DNA of 58,167 nucleotides from Streptomyces zinciresistens K42 (GTDB taxonomy: Bacteria > Actinomycetota > Actinomycetes > Streptomycetales > Streptomycetaceae). Position 1 is the stretch's first letter; every line of letters begins with the position of its first letter. The notes beneath the pieces are model-generated. The model was not told the origin of the DNA. It saw only the letters and a list, made by a program, of their open reading frames with translations, and did not search any database. The stretch is taken from the NCBI RefSeq assembly GCF_000225525.1, contig NZ_AGBF01000030.1:1-58167 (forward strand), written 5' to 3'. A program made the position numbers and the translations under genes. Of the stretch, positions 33,851-44,528 are shown one piece after another.

Positions 33851-34836
33851 CCGCGGTCACGGCCGAGAGGCCCGAGGCCGCCGCACCCGCCCCGGGACCG
33901 CGCGCCCTGGTCCGGACGGTCCTGCTGGTGCACCGCTCGGCGCTGTGGTTCTGGGCGATGCTCGTGGCCGTCGGCGCCGGCTGCATGCTGTGGGCCACGG
34001 GACCGGGCGCGGACGCGGCATGGGCGGAGTACCGGGCCATGGGGTGCTTCTCCGACCAGCCGTCCCTGGGCTGCGACATGCCGGGCCTCGCGGCCGGCCG
34101 CTACGACACCGTCGCGTCCTTCGGCTCCGCGATCCTCGGGCTCACCCCCTTCCTCGCGGCGGCCTGGGCCGGCGGGGTGCTCGTCGGGCGCGAGCTGGAG
34201 AACGGCACCGCACGGCTCGCCTGGACCCAGTCGGTCACCCCGGCCCGCTGGCTGGCCGCCAAGCTCGCCCTCCCGGCCGTCCTGCTCACCGGCGGCACGC
34301 TCCTCCTCACGCTGCTGCACCGCGTGATGTGGGCGTCCGACGGCCGGCTGTGGGCGACGATCGGCTCGCGGCAGTGGTACCAGAGCTACGTCTTCGAGGC
34401 CAACGGCACCCTCGCCACGGCGTACGCCCTGCTCGGCCTCGCCGTCGGCGCACTCGCCGGACTGCTCCTGGGCCGGACCGTCTCCGCGCTCGGCACGGCC
34501 GTCGTCGCCCTGGCCGCGCTGCTGTCCGCGCTCTCCTGGCTGCGCCCCTTCCTGTGGCCCGCCAGGACACTCGTCGCCGAGGACGGGTACCCGCCTTACC
34601 CGGGCCCGGTCGTGGACGAGGGCGCCGTCACCGCCACCGGCGCCCGCGTCGCCGACCCCCTGTGCGGGGACAGTGCCCGGTGCCTCGCCGACACGGGCGT
34701 CACCGGCTACTACCGCGACTACCACCCCTCCGCGCACTTCTGGCCGCTCCAGCTCGTGGAGACCGGCATCGTGCTCGCCCTCACCGCCGCCGCGACGCTC
34801 GCCGCGTTCCGGATGCTGCGCCGCCGCCTCCCGTAG
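33847..34836 (+). CDS. ABC transporter permease of the YtrA operon
   Basis: About six membrane helices: ALWFWAMLVAVGAGCMLWA; ILGLTPFLAAAWAGGVLVG; LALPAVLLTGGTLLLTLL; YALLGLAVGALAGLLLG; VVALAALLSALSWL; and a last one in LVETGIVLALTAAATLAAF. A large extracytoplasmic loop near the C-terminus has cysteines (DPLCGDSARCLAD) that may form a disulfide. The motif LENGTARLAWTQSVTPARWL is typical of ABC-2 type permeases of this family. ATG 33847 overlaps the ATPase stop. 329 residues. Confidence 0.88.
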   Translation: MTAVTAERPEAAAPAPGPRALVRTVLLVHRSALWFWAMLVAVGAGCMLWATGPGADAAWAEYRAMGCFSDQPSLGCDMPGLAAGRYDTVASFGSAILGLTPFLAAAWAGGVLVGRELENGTARLAWTQSVTPARWLAAKLALPAVLLTGGTLLLTLLHRVMWASDGRLWATIGSRQWYQSYVFEANGTLATAYALLGLAVGALAGLLLGRTVSALGTAVVALAALLSALSWLRPFLWPARTLVAEDGYPPYPGPVVDEGAVTATGARVADPLCGDSARCLADTGVTGYYRDYHPSAHFWPLQLVETGIVLALTAAATLAAFRMLRRRLP

Positions 34837-34844
34837 ACCGCCCC

Positions 34845-34874
34845 GCACGTCCCTCCACGGGGGGAGGGACGTGC
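34845..34874 (+). terminator. Stem-loop terminator after the YtrA/ABC operon
   Basis: GCACGTCCCTCC (34845-34856) pairs perfectly with GGAGGGACGTGC (34863-34874) around a six-base loop. Confidence 0.85.
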
Positions 34875-35112
34875 GCCGCGCGGCCGGGGTCCGACGTGTG
34901 CGGGCCGCCCCCCGATATCCCGCACGCCATGTCTCCGTAACCAGCGGTTCAGACGGGCTTGCGAGGCTCAGCCAATGACGCCCGCCGTGCCAGAGGCCTC
35001 GCCGCCCCCGGAGGGGAACGCGAGGTACGGGGACGTACGACGCCTCCCCGCGACGCTCCCTTCCGCGCGTTCCGACGCGCCTGTACGGCTCGATGCGCGG
35101 AACAATGGGCGT

Positions 35113-37341
35113 ATGAGCCAGTCCTCGAACGCCCAGGCCCAGCACGCGCAGCCCTCCGTGGGCTCCATAGCGGCCCACCGCCCGCACACGGTCACCTCGG
35201 CGGTCGTCTCCGACCTGGAGCCCGACATCGACGCCGATCTCGACGCGTACGAGGTGTCCCAGGAGGGCGCCCAACTGCCCCACGGCCGGTTCCTGGACCG
35301 CGAGCGCAGCTGGCTCGCCTTCAACGAGCGGGTGCTGGAACTCGCCGAGGACCCCGAGACCCCCCTCCTCGAACGGGCGAACTTCCTGGCCATCTTCGCC
35401 AGCAACCTGGACGAGTTCTTCATGGTCCGGGTGGCCGGGCTGAAGCGCCGGATCGCGACCGGCGTCGCCACCCGGTCGGCCTCCGGCCTCCAGCCCCGCG
35501 AGGTGCTGGAGATGATCTGGGCCCGCTCCCGCGAGCTGATGGCCCGGCACGCCGCCTGCTACCACGAGGACGTCGCGCCCGCCCTGGCGGAGGAGGGCAT
35601 CCACCTGGTCCGCTGGAACGAGCTGACGGAGAAGGAGCAGGCCCGCCTGTTCACCCTGTTCCGGCACCAGATCTTCCCCGTGCTGACCCCGCTGGCCGTC
35701 GACCCGGCGCATCCGTTCCCGTACATCTCCGGCCTCTCGCTGAACCTGGCCGTACGGGTCCGCAACCCCGTCACCGGCACCCCGCACTTCGCCCGGGTGA
35801 AGGTGCCGCCGCTGCTCTCCCGCTTCCTGGAGGCCTCGCCCGGCCGGTACGTCCCGCTGGAGGACGTCATCGCCGCGCACCTGGAGGAGCTGTTCCCGGG
35901 CATGGAGGTGCTGGAGCACCACGCCTTCCGGGTGACCCGCAACGAGGACCTGGAGGTCGAGGAGGACGACGCCGAGAACCTCCTCCAGGCGCTGGAGAAG
36001 GAGCTGATGCGGCGGCGTTTCGGGCCGCCGGTCCGGCTGGAGGTCGAGGAGAGCATCAACCAGGAGGTCCTGGACCTGCTGGTGCGCGAGCTGAAGATCA
36101 GCGAGGCCGAGGTCTACCCCCTGACCGGCCCCCTGGACCTCACCGGCCTCTTCCGCATCGCCTCCATCGACCGGCCCGAGCTGAAGTACCGCAAGTTCGT
36201 CGCCGGCACCCACCGCGAGCTCGCCGAGGTCGAGTCGGCCTCCGCGCCCGACATATTCGCCGCGCTGCGCAACCGGGACGTGCTGCTGCACCACCCGTAC
36301 GACTCCTTCTCGACCTCCGTGCAGGCGTTCCTGGAGCAGGCGGCGGACGACCCGGACGTCCTCGCGATCAAGCAGACGCTGTACCGGACCTCCGGCGACT
36401 CCCCCATAGTCAACGCGCTCATCGACGCCGCCGAGGCCGGCAAGCAGGTCCTGGTGCTGGTCGAGATCAAGGCCCGCTTCGACGAGCACGCCAACATCAA
36501 GTGGGCGCGCAAGCTGGAGGAGGCCGGCTGCCACGTCGTCTACGGCCTCGTCGGGCTCAAGACGCACTGCAAGCTGTCGCTGGTGGTCCGCCAGGAGGGC
36601 GAGACCCTGCGCCGCTACAGCCACGTCGGCACCGGCAACTACCACCCGAAGACGGCCCGGCTCTACGAGGACCTGGGCCTGCTGACGGCCGACCCGCAGG
36701 TGGGCGCGGACCTGTCCGACCTGTTCAACCGGCTGTCCGGCTACTCCCGCCGGGAGACCTACCGGCGGCTGCTGGTCGCGCCCAAGTCACTGCGCGACGG
36801 CCTGATCTCGCGGATCGACAAGGAGGTCCAGCACCACCGTGCCGGGCGCCCGGCCTACATCCGCATCAAGGTCAACTCCATCGTCGACGAGGCGCTCATC
36901 GACGCCTGCTACGGCGCGTCCCAGGCGGGCGTGCCGGTCGACATCTGGGTCCGCGGCATCTGCGCGGTCCGCCCCGGCGTGGCCGGACTGTCGGAGAACG
37001 TCCGCGTCCGCTCCGTCCTCGGCCGCTTCCTGGAGCACTCCCGGGTCTTCGCCTTCGGCAACGGCGGCGAGCCCGAGGTGTGGATCGGCAGCGCCGACAT
37101 GATGCACCGCAACCTCGACCGCCGTATCGAAGCCCTGGTCAGGGTCACCGACCCGGCCCACCGCGCCGCGCTGAACCGGTTCCTGGAAACCGGGATGTCC
37201 GACACCACCGCGTCCTGGCACCTCGGCCCGGACGGCGAGTGGACCCGGCACGCGACGGACGCGGAGGGTCAGCCCCTGCGCAACGTCCAGGAGATGCTCA
37301 TAGACGCCCGGAGGCGCAGGCGTGGCTCAGCAACACCTTGA
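35113..37341 (+). CDS. ppk: Polyphosphate kinase 1
   Basis: Makes and reverses inorganic polyphosphate from ATP. The N-terminal domain is [21 protein letters not shown]. The two PLD-like catalytic domains carry the autophosphorylated His in [11 protein letters not shown] with the [12 protein letters not shown] segment, and [13 protein letters not shown] with [20 protein letters not shown] at the end. 742 residues. ATG 35113 ([13 protein letters not shown]) has AACAAT twelve bases upstream; ATG 34975 would add 46 unconserved residues. It is the first gene of a phosphate block and overlaps the CHAD gene by 20 bp. In S. lividans ppk is phosphate-regulated. Confidence 0.95.
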   Translation: MSQSSNAQAQHAQPSVGSIAAHRPHTVTSAVVSDLEPDIDADLDAYEVSQEGAQLPHGRFLDRERSWLAFNERVLELAEDPETPLLERANFLAIFASNLDEFFMVRVAGLKRRIATGVATRSASGLQPREVLEMIWARSRELMARHAACYHEDVAPALAEEGIHLVRWNELTEKEQARLFTLFRHQIFPVLTPLAVDPAHPFPYISGLSLNLAVRVRNPVTGTPHFARVKVPPLLSRFLEASPGRYVPLEDVIAAHLEELFPGMEVLEHHAFRVTRNEDLEVEEDDAENLLQALEKELMRRRFGPPVRLEVEESINQEVLDLLVRELKISEAEVYPLTGPLDLTGLFRIASIDRPELKYRKFVAGTHRELAEVESASAPDIFAALRNRDVLLHHPYDSFSTSVQAFLEQAADDPDVLAIKQTLYRTSGDSPIVNALIDAAEAGKQVLVLVEIKARFDEHANIKWARKLEEAGCHVVYGLVGLKTHCKLSLVVRQEGETLRRYSHVGTGNYHPKTARLYEDLGLLTADPQVGADLSDLFNRLSGYSRRETYRRLLVAPKSLRDGLISRIDKEVQHHRAGRPAYIRIKVNSIVDEALIDACYGASQAGVPVDIWVRGICAVRPGVAGLSENVRVRSVLGRFLEHSRVFAFGNGGEPEVWIGSADMMHRNLDRRIEALVRVTDPAHRAALNRFLETGMSDTTASWHLGPDGEWTRHATDAEGQPLRNVQEMLIDARRRRRGSATP

Positions 37342-38365
37342 CCCGACGGACCCGGCGGCCGGGGACGCGACGGGGGACGCCCTCGCGGGCTACCTGCGCG
37401 CCCGCGCCACCGAGTTCCTCCGCGCGCTGCGCCTGCACCGGGAGTCCGGTGCGGGCGCGGGCAACGGCTCGGAGGAGACCGTCGACGCGGCGCGGGCGCT
37501 GCGGCGCTCGGCCCGCCGCATCAGCGGCAGCCTGCACACGTTCCGCCCCCTGCTGGACGCCGACTGGTCGGAGGCCATCCGTCCCGAACTGGCCTGGCTC
37601 TCGGGCACGCTGGCGATGGAGCACGCCTGCGCCGCCCGCCTGGAACGCCTGCTGCTGGCCCTGCACCGGCTGTCCGGCGCACCGGTCCTGCCGGCCCAGT
37701 CGACGGGAGCGGGGCCCCGGCACGCCGTCGCGGGCGCCGAGCGCGCCAGCCTCACGGTGGGCGCGGCCAAGGCGGGCGCCCTGCTGGACCGGCAGCTCAC
37801 CCTGGCCAGGACCCGCGCGCACAGCACGGCCCTCCAGGCGCTCGGCTCCTCCCGCTTCCACGCGGTGGCCGACGGCATCGCCGTCCTGGCCAGCGAGGTC
37901 CCGCTCGTCCCGGCCGCCGCGGGGACCGGTCTGCGGCCGCTCGCCGCGGCGGCCGGGGAGCGCCTCGACGACGCGGTCACCGCACTGCCGCTGGTCACCG
38001 CCGGCCACCCGTACAACGCGGAGGCCCTGATCCACGGCCTCTCCCCGGACCCGTCCCCGCACCCCCAGGACGCGCCCTGGCACCAGGTACGGCTGCTGCT
38101 GCGCCTGCACCGCTACGCCCGCGAGGTCCTGCACGGCGGCGGCCCGCCGGACGTACGGCTGCTGGGGGCCGGCCGGGCCCTGGACCGGCACCGGGACGCC
38201 TCGGAGGCGGCGACGGCCGCGGCCCAGGCGGCCCGCACCCCGCGCATCGCCCCGGCCACGGCGTACGCCCTCGGCGTGCTGCACGCCGACCAGCGGCACG
38301 AGGTGGAGGCGGCGCGGTTCGCCTTCCAGCAGTCCTGGCAGCAGCAGACGGTGGGCACGCCCTGA
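37322..38365 (+). CDS. CHAD-domain protein (polyphosphate-associated)
   Basis: An all-helical CHAD domain with conserved basic and His residues ([49 protein letters not shown]). CHAD proteins bind polyphosphate granules, which fits its overlap with ppk. GTG 37322 lies inside the ppk 3' end (20-bp overlap), indicating translational coupling. 347 residues. No CYTH domain is fused. Confidence 0.9.
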   Translation: MAQQHLDPTDPAAGDATGDALAGYLRARATEFLRALRLHRESGAGAGNGSEETVDAARALRRSARRISGSLHTFRPLLDADWSEAIRPELAWLSGTLAMEHACAARLERLLLALHRLSGAPVLPAQSTGAGPRHAVAGAERASLTVGAAKAGALLDRQLTLARTRAHSTALQALGSSRFHAVADGIAVLASEVPLVPAAAGTGLRPLAAAAGERLDDAVTALPLVTAGHPYNAEALIHGLSPDPSPHPQDAPWHQVRLLLRLHRYAREVLHGGGPPDVRLLGAGRALDRHRDASEAATAAAQAARTPRIAPATAYALGVLHADQRHEVEAARFAFQQSWQQQTVGTP

Positions 38366-38396
38366 CGGCGGGCATCCGCGAAGGAGGCACACCCCG

Positions 38397-38819
38397 GTGA
38401 CAGACCCCGACGACCTCACCGTCCAGGCCGCCGGCTGCGTCCTGTGGCGCCGCTCGACGGTCGCCGGAGAGCTGGAGATCTGCCTGGTCCACCGGCCGAA
38501 ATACGATGATTGGTCCCACCCCAAGGGCAAGCTCAAGCGCGGTGAGGACGCTCTCGTGGGCGCGCTGCGCGAGGTCGCCGAGGAGACGGGGCACCACGCG
38601 CGGCCGGGGGCCGAGCTGCCGGCGACGCACTACGAGGCCGACGGCCGCCCCAAGCGGGTGCGTTACTGGGCGGCCGAGGCGGGGCCCGGCGCCTTCGCGC
38701 CGAACGCCGAGGTGGACCGGTTGCTGTGGCTCTCGCCCCGGGACGCGCGGCTGCGGCTGACCCAGCCGCGGGACCGGGAGCTGGTGGACGCCCTCCTCGA
38801 CGCGCTGCACCGGACCTGA
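38397..38819 (+). CDS. Nudix hydrolase (MutT-like)
   Basis: Contains a full Nudix box (GKLKRGEDALVGALREVAEETG: the Gx5Ex7REUxEExGU pattern) at about residues 43-64, in a 140-residue domain. It probably cleaves a nucleotide-diphosphate bond, as in diadenosine polyphosphates or 8-oxo-dGTP; linkage to ppk and CHAD suggests polyphosphate or nucleotide turnover. GTG 38397 has AAGGAGGCACACCCC upstream. In mycobacteria similar MutT1 proteins carry an extra phosphatase domain, which is absent here. Confidence 0.92.
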   Translation: MTDPDDLTVQAAGCVLWRRSTVAGELEICLVHRPKYDDWSHPKGKLKRGEDALVGALREVAEETGHHARPGAELPATHYEADGRPKRVRYWAAEAGPGAFAPNAEVDRLLWLSPRDARLRLTQPRDRELVDALLDALHRT

Positions 38820-38832
38820 ACGGCCGGTGAGA

Positions 38833-38868
38833 ACGGGTGAGGCGGGTGAAGCGGGTGAGGCGGGTGAA
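38833..38868. repeat. Four tandem 9-bp units (GCGGGTGAR)
   Basis: ACGGGTGAG, GCGGGTGAA, GCGGGTGAG and GCGGGTGAA in direct succession, just after the Nudix stop. The rest of the gap to pstS (38869-39017) holds no gene; GGGGCCTTTCGG recurs twice (near 38896 and 38928). Confidence 0.7.
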
Positions 38869-39017
38869 GTCCGGGCGCGGGGGCGCAACCGCGGGGGGCC
38901 TTTCGGCGATAGACAGGCGTGGGGCCTTTCGGAGCGCCTCGCGTGCGAGACCACTGCCGGTATCACGCCGTGTCCTCGCCGTAAGCGTTCCGTTACCTCA
39001 CCGCACCGTCCCCAGGG

Positions 39018-39061
39018 GTTCACCCGGCGTTCATTCACGCCCATCGGCGCCTTCACCTGTT
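39018..39061 (+). promoter_or_regulatory. PhoP-binding PHO box of the pst operon
   Basis: Four 11-base units in register: GTTCACCCGGC (39018-39028), GTTCATTCACG (39029-39039), a divergent CCCATCGGCGC, then CTTCACCTGTT (39051-39061). Two adjacent GTTCA-type repeats of 11 bp are the known Streptomyces PHO box, so pstSCAB should be induced by phosphate starvation through PhoR-PhoP. Confidence 0.85.
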
Positions 39062-39179
39062 CTGCCTAATTTCGGCCTTGCACGATGACGGACCGCGCCC
39101 CGGGGGGACGGTCCGCGTCACCACGACTTCGCACGCCGCCGAATTTCAGGACGGCGGCTCCCGGAAGGACATTCCTCAA

Positions 39180-40307
39180 GTGAAGCTTCAGCGCAAGAAC
39201 CGGCGGGCACTCGCTCTCGGCGCGATCGCCGTCTCCGGCGCCCTGGCCCTCACGGCGTGCGGCTCCGACGACACCGGCACCAGCGGAAGCGGCGACTCCA
39301 CGGCCACCGCCGCGGCCGGCAACATCGACTGCGGCGACGCCAAGGGCCAGCTCCAGGCGTCCGGCTCGTCCGCGCAGAAGAACGCGGTCGACGCGTGGGT
39401 CAAGCAGTACACCGCGAGCTGCAAGAACGTGCAGATCAACTACCGCCCCGACGGCTCCGGCGCCGGCATCACCGCCTTCACCCAGGGCCAGACCGCGTTC
39501 GCCGGTTCCGACTCCGCGCTCAAGCCGGAGGAGGTCACGGCGTCCAAGAAGGTCTGCTCCGGCGGCCAGGGCATCGACCTGCCGATGGTCGGCGGCCCGA
39601 TCGCGGTCGGCTTCAACGTCCCGGGCGTCGACTCGCTCACCCTGGACGCGGCCACCCTCGCCAAGATCTTCGACAACAAGATCACCAACTGGAACGACAA
39701 GGCCATCGCGGCGCTGAACCCCGGCGTGAAGCTGCCCGACCTCAAGATCCAGGCGTTCCACCGCTCGGACGAGTCCGGCACCACGGACAACTTCACCAAG
39801 TACCTGAAGGCCGCCTCCCCGAACGACTGGAAGTACGAGGGCGGCAAGTCCTGGCAGGCCAAGGGCGGCCAGTCCGCCCAGGGCTCCTCCGGCCTGGCCC
39901 AGCAGGTCACCCAGACCACGGGCGCCATCTCGTACTTCGAGCTCTCCTACGCCAAGGGCGGCATCAAGACCGTCGACATCAAGACCGAGGCCGCGCAGCC
40001 GGTCAAGGCCACCGTCGAAAACGCCACCGCCGCCATCGGCGCCGCCAAGGTCGTCGGCACCGGCAAGGACCTCGCCCTGGAGCTGGACTACACGCCGTCG
40101 GCCGCGGGTGCCTACCCGATCGTGCTGGTGACGTACGAGATCGTCTGCGACTCGGGCAACAAGCCGGAGACGCTGCCCGCCACGAAGTCCTTCCTCAACT
40201 ACATCGCCTCGGAGGACGGCCAGGGTCTGCTCAAGGACGCCGGCTACGCCCCGATGCCCGCCGAGATCATCACCAAGGTCCGCTCCACCATCTCGGGCCT
40301 GAACTGA
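39180..40307 (+). CDS. pstS: Phosphate-binding lipoprotein PstS
   Basis: The extracellular binding protein of the high-affinity phosphate ABC transporter. A signal with lipobox (LALTACGSDD) anchors it. The mature part has the phosphate-binding motifs LQASGSSAQKNAV, RPDGSGAGITAF, AGSDSAL and FHRSDESGTTDNFTKYL. 375 residues. GTG 39180 (VKLQRKNRRALAL) is the natural start; upstream in-frame sequence lacks signal-peptide character. First gene of pstSCAB, behind a PHO box. Confidence 0.95.
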   Translation: MKLQRKNRRALALGAIAVSGALALTACGSDDTGTSGSGDSTATAAAGNIDCGDAKGQLQASGSSAQKNAVDAWVKQYTASCKNVQINYRPDGSGAGITAFTQGQTAFAGSDSALKPEEVTASKKVCSGGQGIDLPMVGGPIAVGFNVPGVDSLTLDAATLAKIFDNKITNWNDKAIAALNPGVKLPDLKIQAFHRSDESGTTDNFTKYLKAASPNDWKYEGGKSWQAKGGQSAQGSSGLAQQVTQTTGAISYFELSYAKGGIKTVDIKTEAAQPVKATVENATAAIGAAKVVGTGKDLALELDYTPSAAGAYPIVLVTYEIVCDSGNKPETLPATKSFLNYIASEDGQGLLKDAGYAPMPAEIITKVRSTISGLN

Positions 40308-40434
40308 CCTGCGTGCGGCCGGCCCCGGACCGGGGCCGGCCGCACCGTCCGGTGCACCGCCGCCAGGAGCCTGCCGACCGACGGACGGCTCCGACCGAGC
40401 CGCCGCGGAGCGGCTCCGCAGACCGGAGAACCCG

Positions 40435-41439
40435 ATGGACATAACGACACAGAACCCAACCGCTCCCCCCGCACCCCAGCCCGGCCGGACCGAGGACGGG
40501 CGTGCCGCCCGCGGCACCACCCGCCCCGGAGACCGGATCTTCCTCGGTCTCTCCCGCGGATCCGGCATCCTGGTGCTGGTCATCATGGCCGCCATCGCGG
40601 TCTTCCTCACCTACCGCGCGGTTCTCGCGATCGGCAAGGACGAGGCCAACTTCTTCACCACCTTCGAGTGGAACCCCAGTGGCGTGCCGCCGCAGTTCGG
40701 CATCGCGGTCCTGGCCTTCGGCACCGTCGTGTCGTCGATCATCGCCATGGCCATCGCCGTACCGATCGCGGTCGGCATCGCCCTCTTCCTCACCCACTAC
40801 GCCCCGCGCCGCCTGAGCGGCCCCATCGCGTACGTGATCGACCTGCTGGCCGCCGTGCCCTCCATCGTCTACGGCCTGTGGGGCGCCCTGGTCCTCGTGC
40901 CGCAGCTCGACGGCCTCTACGGCTGGCTGGACGACTACCTCGGCTGGACCGGCGTCTTCGCGTGGAACGGCGGCGCGCCGCGCTCGCTGTTCACCGTCGG
41001 CATCCTGCTCGCGCTGATGATCCTGCCGATCATCACCAACGTGAGCCGCGAGGTCTTCCGCCAGGTCCCGCAGATGCACGAGGAGGCGGCCCTGGCGCTC
41101 GGCGCCACCCGCTGGGAGGTGATCCGCATGGCGGTCCTGCCCTTCGCCCGCTCCGGCGTGATCTCCGCCTCGATGCTGGGCCTCGGCCGCGCGCTCGGCG
41201 AGACGATGGCCGTGGCGATGGTGCTCTCCTCCAGCTTCGACATCCAGGCCACCCTGCTCGACCCGGGCGGCGGCACCTTCGCCCAGAACATCGCCAGCAA
41301 GTTCAACGAGGCCAGCGAGATGGGCCGGGACGCCCTGATCGCCTCCGGTCTGGTGCTCTTCGTCATCACGCTGCTGGTCAACGGCGCGGCCCGGCTCATC
41401 ATCGCCCGCCGCAAGGAGTACTCGGGGGCCAACGCATGA
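40435..41439 (+). CDS. pstC: Phosphate ABC transporter permease PstC
   Basis: An inner-membrane permease with about six helices after a Pro-rich N-terminal tail (MDITTQNPTAPPAPQPG). Helices include ILVLVIMAAIAVFLTYR and FGIAVLAFGTVVSSIIAMAI. The coupling loop to PstB is EEAALALGATRWEVIRMAVLP (EAA motif). 334 residues. ATG 40435. Its stop overlaps the pstA start (ATGA). Confidence 0.95.
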   Translation: MDITTQNPTAPPAPQPGRTEDGRAARGTTRPGDRIFLGLSRGSGILVLVIMAAIAVFLTYRAVLAIGKDEANFFTTFEWNPSGVPPQFGIAVLAFGTVVSSIIAMAIAVPIAVGIALFLTHYAPRRLSGPIAYVIDLLAAVPSIVYGLWGALVLVPQLDGLYGWLDDYLGWTGVFAWNGGAPRSLFTVGILLALMILPIITNVSREVFRQVPQMHEEAALALGATRWEVIRMAVLPFARSGVISASMLGLGRALGETMAVAMVLSSSFDIQATLLDPGGGTFAQNIASKFNEASEMGRDALIASGLVLFVITLLVNGAARLIIARRKEYSGANA

Positions 41440-42500
41440 GCCACGCAACCCTCTCCGGCAAGCGCCCCGGCGGCCTGCGCGGGGCGACCCTGCCCAAGTG
41501 GTTCCCCTGGGCGGTCGCGGTCGGAGCCACCGCCGCCGGCCTCGGCATCAGCGCCGCGGCCGGGCTGCAGAGCAGCATCCAGTGGGCGTTGATCGCCGCC
41601 GTGCTCTTCATCGTCGGCTCCTACGCCGTCTCGGCCCGCGTCGAGGGCCGCCGGCAGGCCAAGGACCGCACGGCCACCAGCATGGTGTGGGTCGCGTTCC
41701 TGCTCGCCGTCATCCCGCTGGCCTCCCTCGTCTGGGAGACCGTCCAGCGCGGTGTGAAGGTCCTGGACACCTACTTCCTCACCCGCTCGATGGGCGTGGT
41801 CGCCGACTCCGAGCCCGGCGGCGGCATCTACCACGCCCTGCTCGGCACGCTGGAGCAGGTCGGCCTCGCCACGCTGATGGCCGTGCCGGTCGGCGTGCTG
41901 ACCGCGATCTACCTGGTCGAGTACGGCCGCGGCAACCTCGCGCGCGCGGTGACCTTCTTCGTCGACGTCATGACGGGCATCCCGTCGATCGTCGCGGGCC
42001 TGTTCGTCCTCAGCCTGTGGATCGTCATCCTGAAGATGGGCTACTCCGGCTTCGCCGGTTCGCTCGCCCTGGCGATCCTGATGATCCCCGTGATCGTCCG
42101 CTCGACGGAGGAGATGCTCAAGCTCGTCCCGAACGAGCTGCGCGAGGCGTCCCTGGCGCTGGGCGTGCCGAAGTGGCGCACCATCCTGAAGGTGGTCGTG
42201 CCGACGGCGATCGGCGGCATCACCACCGGTGTGATGCTGGCCATCGCCCGTATCACCGGTGAGACCGCGCCCGTGCTGCTGCTGGTCTGGGGTACGAACT
42301 TCATCAACGCCAACCCCTTCTCCGACCCGCAGGCCTCGCTGCCGATGTACATCTACCTCCAGTACTCGAACAGCGGTGGCGAAGGACCGGGGTACGACCG
42401 GGCCTGGGCGGCGGCCCTGACGCTCATCCTCTTCATCATGATCCTCAATCTCGTGGCCCGCGGCATCGCCCGCTGGAAGGCCCCGAAGTCCGGTCGCTGA
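41436..42500 (+). CDS. pstA: Phosphate ABC transporter permease PstA
   Basis: The second permease subunit, with an EAA coupling loop [20 protein letters not shown] and typical helices such as [19 protein letters not shown] and [19 protein letters not shown]. The extended N-terminus includes two additional hydrophobic segments before the conserved core, common in actinomycete PstA. 354 residues. ATG 41436 overlaps pstC by 4 bp, pointing to coupled translation. Confidence 0.95.
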   Translation: MSHATLSGKRPGGLRGATLPKWFPWAVAVGATAAGLGISAAAGLQSSIQWALIAAVLFIVGSYAVSARVEGRRQAKDRTATSMVWVAFLLAVIPLASLVWETVQRGVKVLDTYFLTRSMGVVADSEPGGGIYHALLGTLEQVGLATLMAVPVGVLTAIYLVEYGRGNLARAVTFFVDVMTGIPSIVAGLFVLSLWIVILKMGYSGFAGSLALAILMIPVIVRSTEEMLKLVPNELREASLALGVPKWRTILKVVVPTAIGGITTGVMLAIARITGETAPVLLLVWGTNFINANPFSDPQASLPMYIYLQYSNSGGEGPGYDRAWAAALTLILFIMILNLVARGIARWKAPKSGR

Positions 42501-42543
42501 CGCGGCCATCGAAGTCAGCGACCCGAAAGAAGCAGTGATTGCC

Positions 42544-43320
42544 ATGGCCAAGCGCATCGATGTCAGCGGCCTCAACGCCTACTACGGCTCCTTCCTCGCC
42601 ATCGAGGACATCTCGATGACCGTCGAGCCCCGCTCCGTGACGGCCTTCATCGGCCCGTCCGGCTGCGGCAAGTCCACCTTCCTGCGCACCCTGAACCGCA
42701 TGCACGAGGTCACCAGCGGCGGCCGGGTCGAGGGCAAGGTCATGCTCGGCGACGAGAACCTGTACGGCGCCGGGATCGACCCGGTGGCCGTACGGCGCGA
42801 GGTCGGCATGGTCTTCCAGCGGCCCAACCCCTTCCCCACGATGTCGGTGTACGACAACGTGGCGGCGGGCCTGAAGCTCAACGGCTCCTACAAGAAGGCG
42901 CAGCTGGACGACATCGTCGAGAAGTCGCTGCGCGGCGCGAACCTCTGGAACGAGGTCAAGGACCGTCTGAACAAGCCGGGCTCCGGCCTCTCGGGCGGTC
43001 AGCAGCAGCGGCTGTGCATCGCCCGCGCGATCGCGGTCGAGCCGAACGTCCTGCTGATGGACGAGCCCTGCTCCGCCCTGGACCCGATCTCCACCCTCGC
43101 CATCGAGGACCTGATCGGTGAGCTGAAGGAGCGCTTCACGATCGTCATCGTGACGCACAACATGCAGCAGGCGGCGCGGGTCTCGGACCGCACGGCCTTC
43201 TTCAACCTCGCCGCCGTCGGCCAGCCCGGCAAGCTCATCGAGATCGACGACACGGAGCGCATCTTCTCCAACCCGTCGGTCCAGGCGACCGAGGACTACA
43301 TCTCGGGCCGCTTCGGCTGA
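42544..43320 (+). CDS. pstB: Phosphate ABC transporter ATPase PstB
   Basis: The cytoplasmic ATPase of the Pst system: Walker [11 protein letters not shown]-loop VFQRPNPFP, signature [14 protein letters not shown], Walker [14 protein letters not shown] and the switch His in VTHNMQQA. The C-terminus [10 protein letters not shown] is typical of PstB. 258 residues. ATG 42544 gives the standard [16 protein letters not shown] strong terminator follows; no phoU gene is located in this operon. Confidence 0.96.
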   Translation: MAKRIDVSGLNAYYGSFLAIEDISMTVEPRSVTAFIGPSGCGKSTFLRTLNRMHEVTSGGRVEGKVMLGDENLYGAGIDPVAVRREVGMVFQRPNPFPTMSVYDNVAAGLKLNGSYKKAQLDDIVEKSLRGANLWNEVKDRLNKPGSGLSGGQQQRLCIARAIAVEPNVLLMDEPCSALDPISTLAIEDLIGELKERFTIVIVTHNMQQAARVSDRTAFFNLAAVGQPGKLIEIDDTERIFSNPSVQATEDYISGRFG

Positions 43321-43383
43321 GCCGCCGCCCGGCGAAGAACCCCTCGCGGTGCTGCATGGCGGTGCCACCGCGAGGCAGATAAA

Positions 43384-43417
43384 GGGCCCGCCCCCCGGCT
43401 TCCCGGGGGGCGGGCCC
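43384..43417. terminator. Strong bidirectional terminator between pstB and the pit gene
   Basis: GGGCCCGCCCCCCGG (43384-43398) pairs with 43403-43417 over 15 bp with a CTTC tetraloop. CCTCTGCTGT follows on the plus strand and TTTATC on the minus. Confidence 0.9.
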
Positions 43418-43521
43418 CTCTGCTGTGTCCTGCTGCTGTCTCCCGCTGCTGGGTGCCTGCTGCTCTTCCTGCTGTCGTCCCGTGCGCCGCGGCGCGGTTC
43501 ACGGCCGCGGCGCGGGGGACC

Positions 43522-44520
43522 TCACAGGATGGCGAGGTTGATGAGTCCGAAGGCGCCGGCCGCGACGAGTGCGGCGGCCGGCATGGTGATGACCCAGCCG
43601 AGGACGATGTTCTTGGCCACGCCCCAGCGCACGGCGTTCACGCGCTTGGTGGCGCCCACGCCCATGATCGCGGACGTGATCACATGGGTCGTCGAGATCG
43701 GCGCCTTGAACAGGAACGCCGTGGTGAACATGATCGCGGCACCGGTCGTCTCCGCGGCGAAGCCCTGCGGCGGGTCCAGCTCGATGATCTTGCGGCCCAG
43801 GGTGCGCATGATGCGCCAGCCGCCGGCGTAGGTGCCCAGCGAGAGCATCACGGCACAGATGATCTTCACCCACACCGGGATGGGGTCGCCGGCGTCCTCG
43901 ACATCGGCGATGACCAGCGCCATCACCACGATGCCCATGGTCTTCTGCGCGTCCTGGAGGCCGTGCCCGAGCGCCATCGCGGCGGCGGAGACCGTCTGCG
44001 CGATACGGAAGCCGCGCTTGGCCTTGTGCGGGTTGGCCCGCCGGAACATCCACATGATCGCCGTCATCACGAGATAGCCGACGACCAGGCCGACCAGCGG
44101 CGACACGAACATCGGGATGACGATCTTGTCGAGCACCCCGTCCCAGTACACCGTCGTCCCGCCGGCCAGGGCCGCCCCGACCATGCCGCCGAACAGGGCG
44201 TGCGAGGACGAGGAGGGCAGGCCGAAGTACCAGGTGATCAGGTTCCAGGTGATCGCGCCCACGAGCGCCGCGAAGAGGATGCCCATCCCCTTGGAGCCCT
44301 CGGGTGTCTGGATCAGGCCCTCACTGACGGTCTTGGCCACGCCGGAGCCGAGGAAGGCGCCGGCGAGATTCATCACGGCCGCCATCGCAAGCGCCGCCCG
44401 CGGGGTGAGCGCGCGCGTGGAGACGGACGTAGCGATCGCGTTCGCGGAGTCGTGGAAGCCGTTGGTGTACGTGAAGAAGAGCGCGACCGCGATGGTCACG
44501 ACCAGGGCGAAGGTGTCCAT
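43522..44520 (-). CDS. pitH1: Low-affinity inorganic phosphate transporter, Pit family
   Basis: A PiT permease (332 aa) with the duplicated family signature: N-terminal FTYTNGFHDSANAIATSVSTRAL and C-terminal LFKAPISTTHVITSAIMG, plus GLPSSSSHALFGG in the middle. About ten membrane helices. It takes up metal-phosphate when phosphate is abundant. It is 8 bp downstream of the PhoU-like gene on the minus strand, the usual actinobacterial pair. The symbol pitH1 is recalled from S. coelicolor. Confidence 0.92.
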   Translation of the reverse strand: MDTFALVVTIAVALFFTYTNGFHDSANAIATSVSTRALTPRAALAMAAVMNLAGAFLGSGVAKTVSEGLIQTPEGSKGMGILFAALVGAITWNLITWYFGLPSSSSHALFGGMVGAALAGGTTVYWDGVLDKIVIPMFVSPLVGLVVGYLVMTAIMWMFRRANPHKAKRGFRIAQTVSAAAMALGHGLQDAQKTMGIVVMALVIADVEDAGDPIPVWVKIICAVMLSLGTYAGGWRIMRTLGRKIIELDPPQGFAAETTGAAIMFTTAFLFKAPISTTHVITSAIMGVGATKRVNAVRWGVAKNIVLGWVITMPAAALVAAGAFGLINLAIL

Positions 44521-44528
44521 GGACGGTC

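Noticed and set aside
34935..34975. Possible PHO repeat (GTTCAGACGGG) upstream of ppk
   Set aside because: Only one unit resembles the consensus and the neighbouring 11-mer does not, so a PhoP site cannot be claimed from the sequence.
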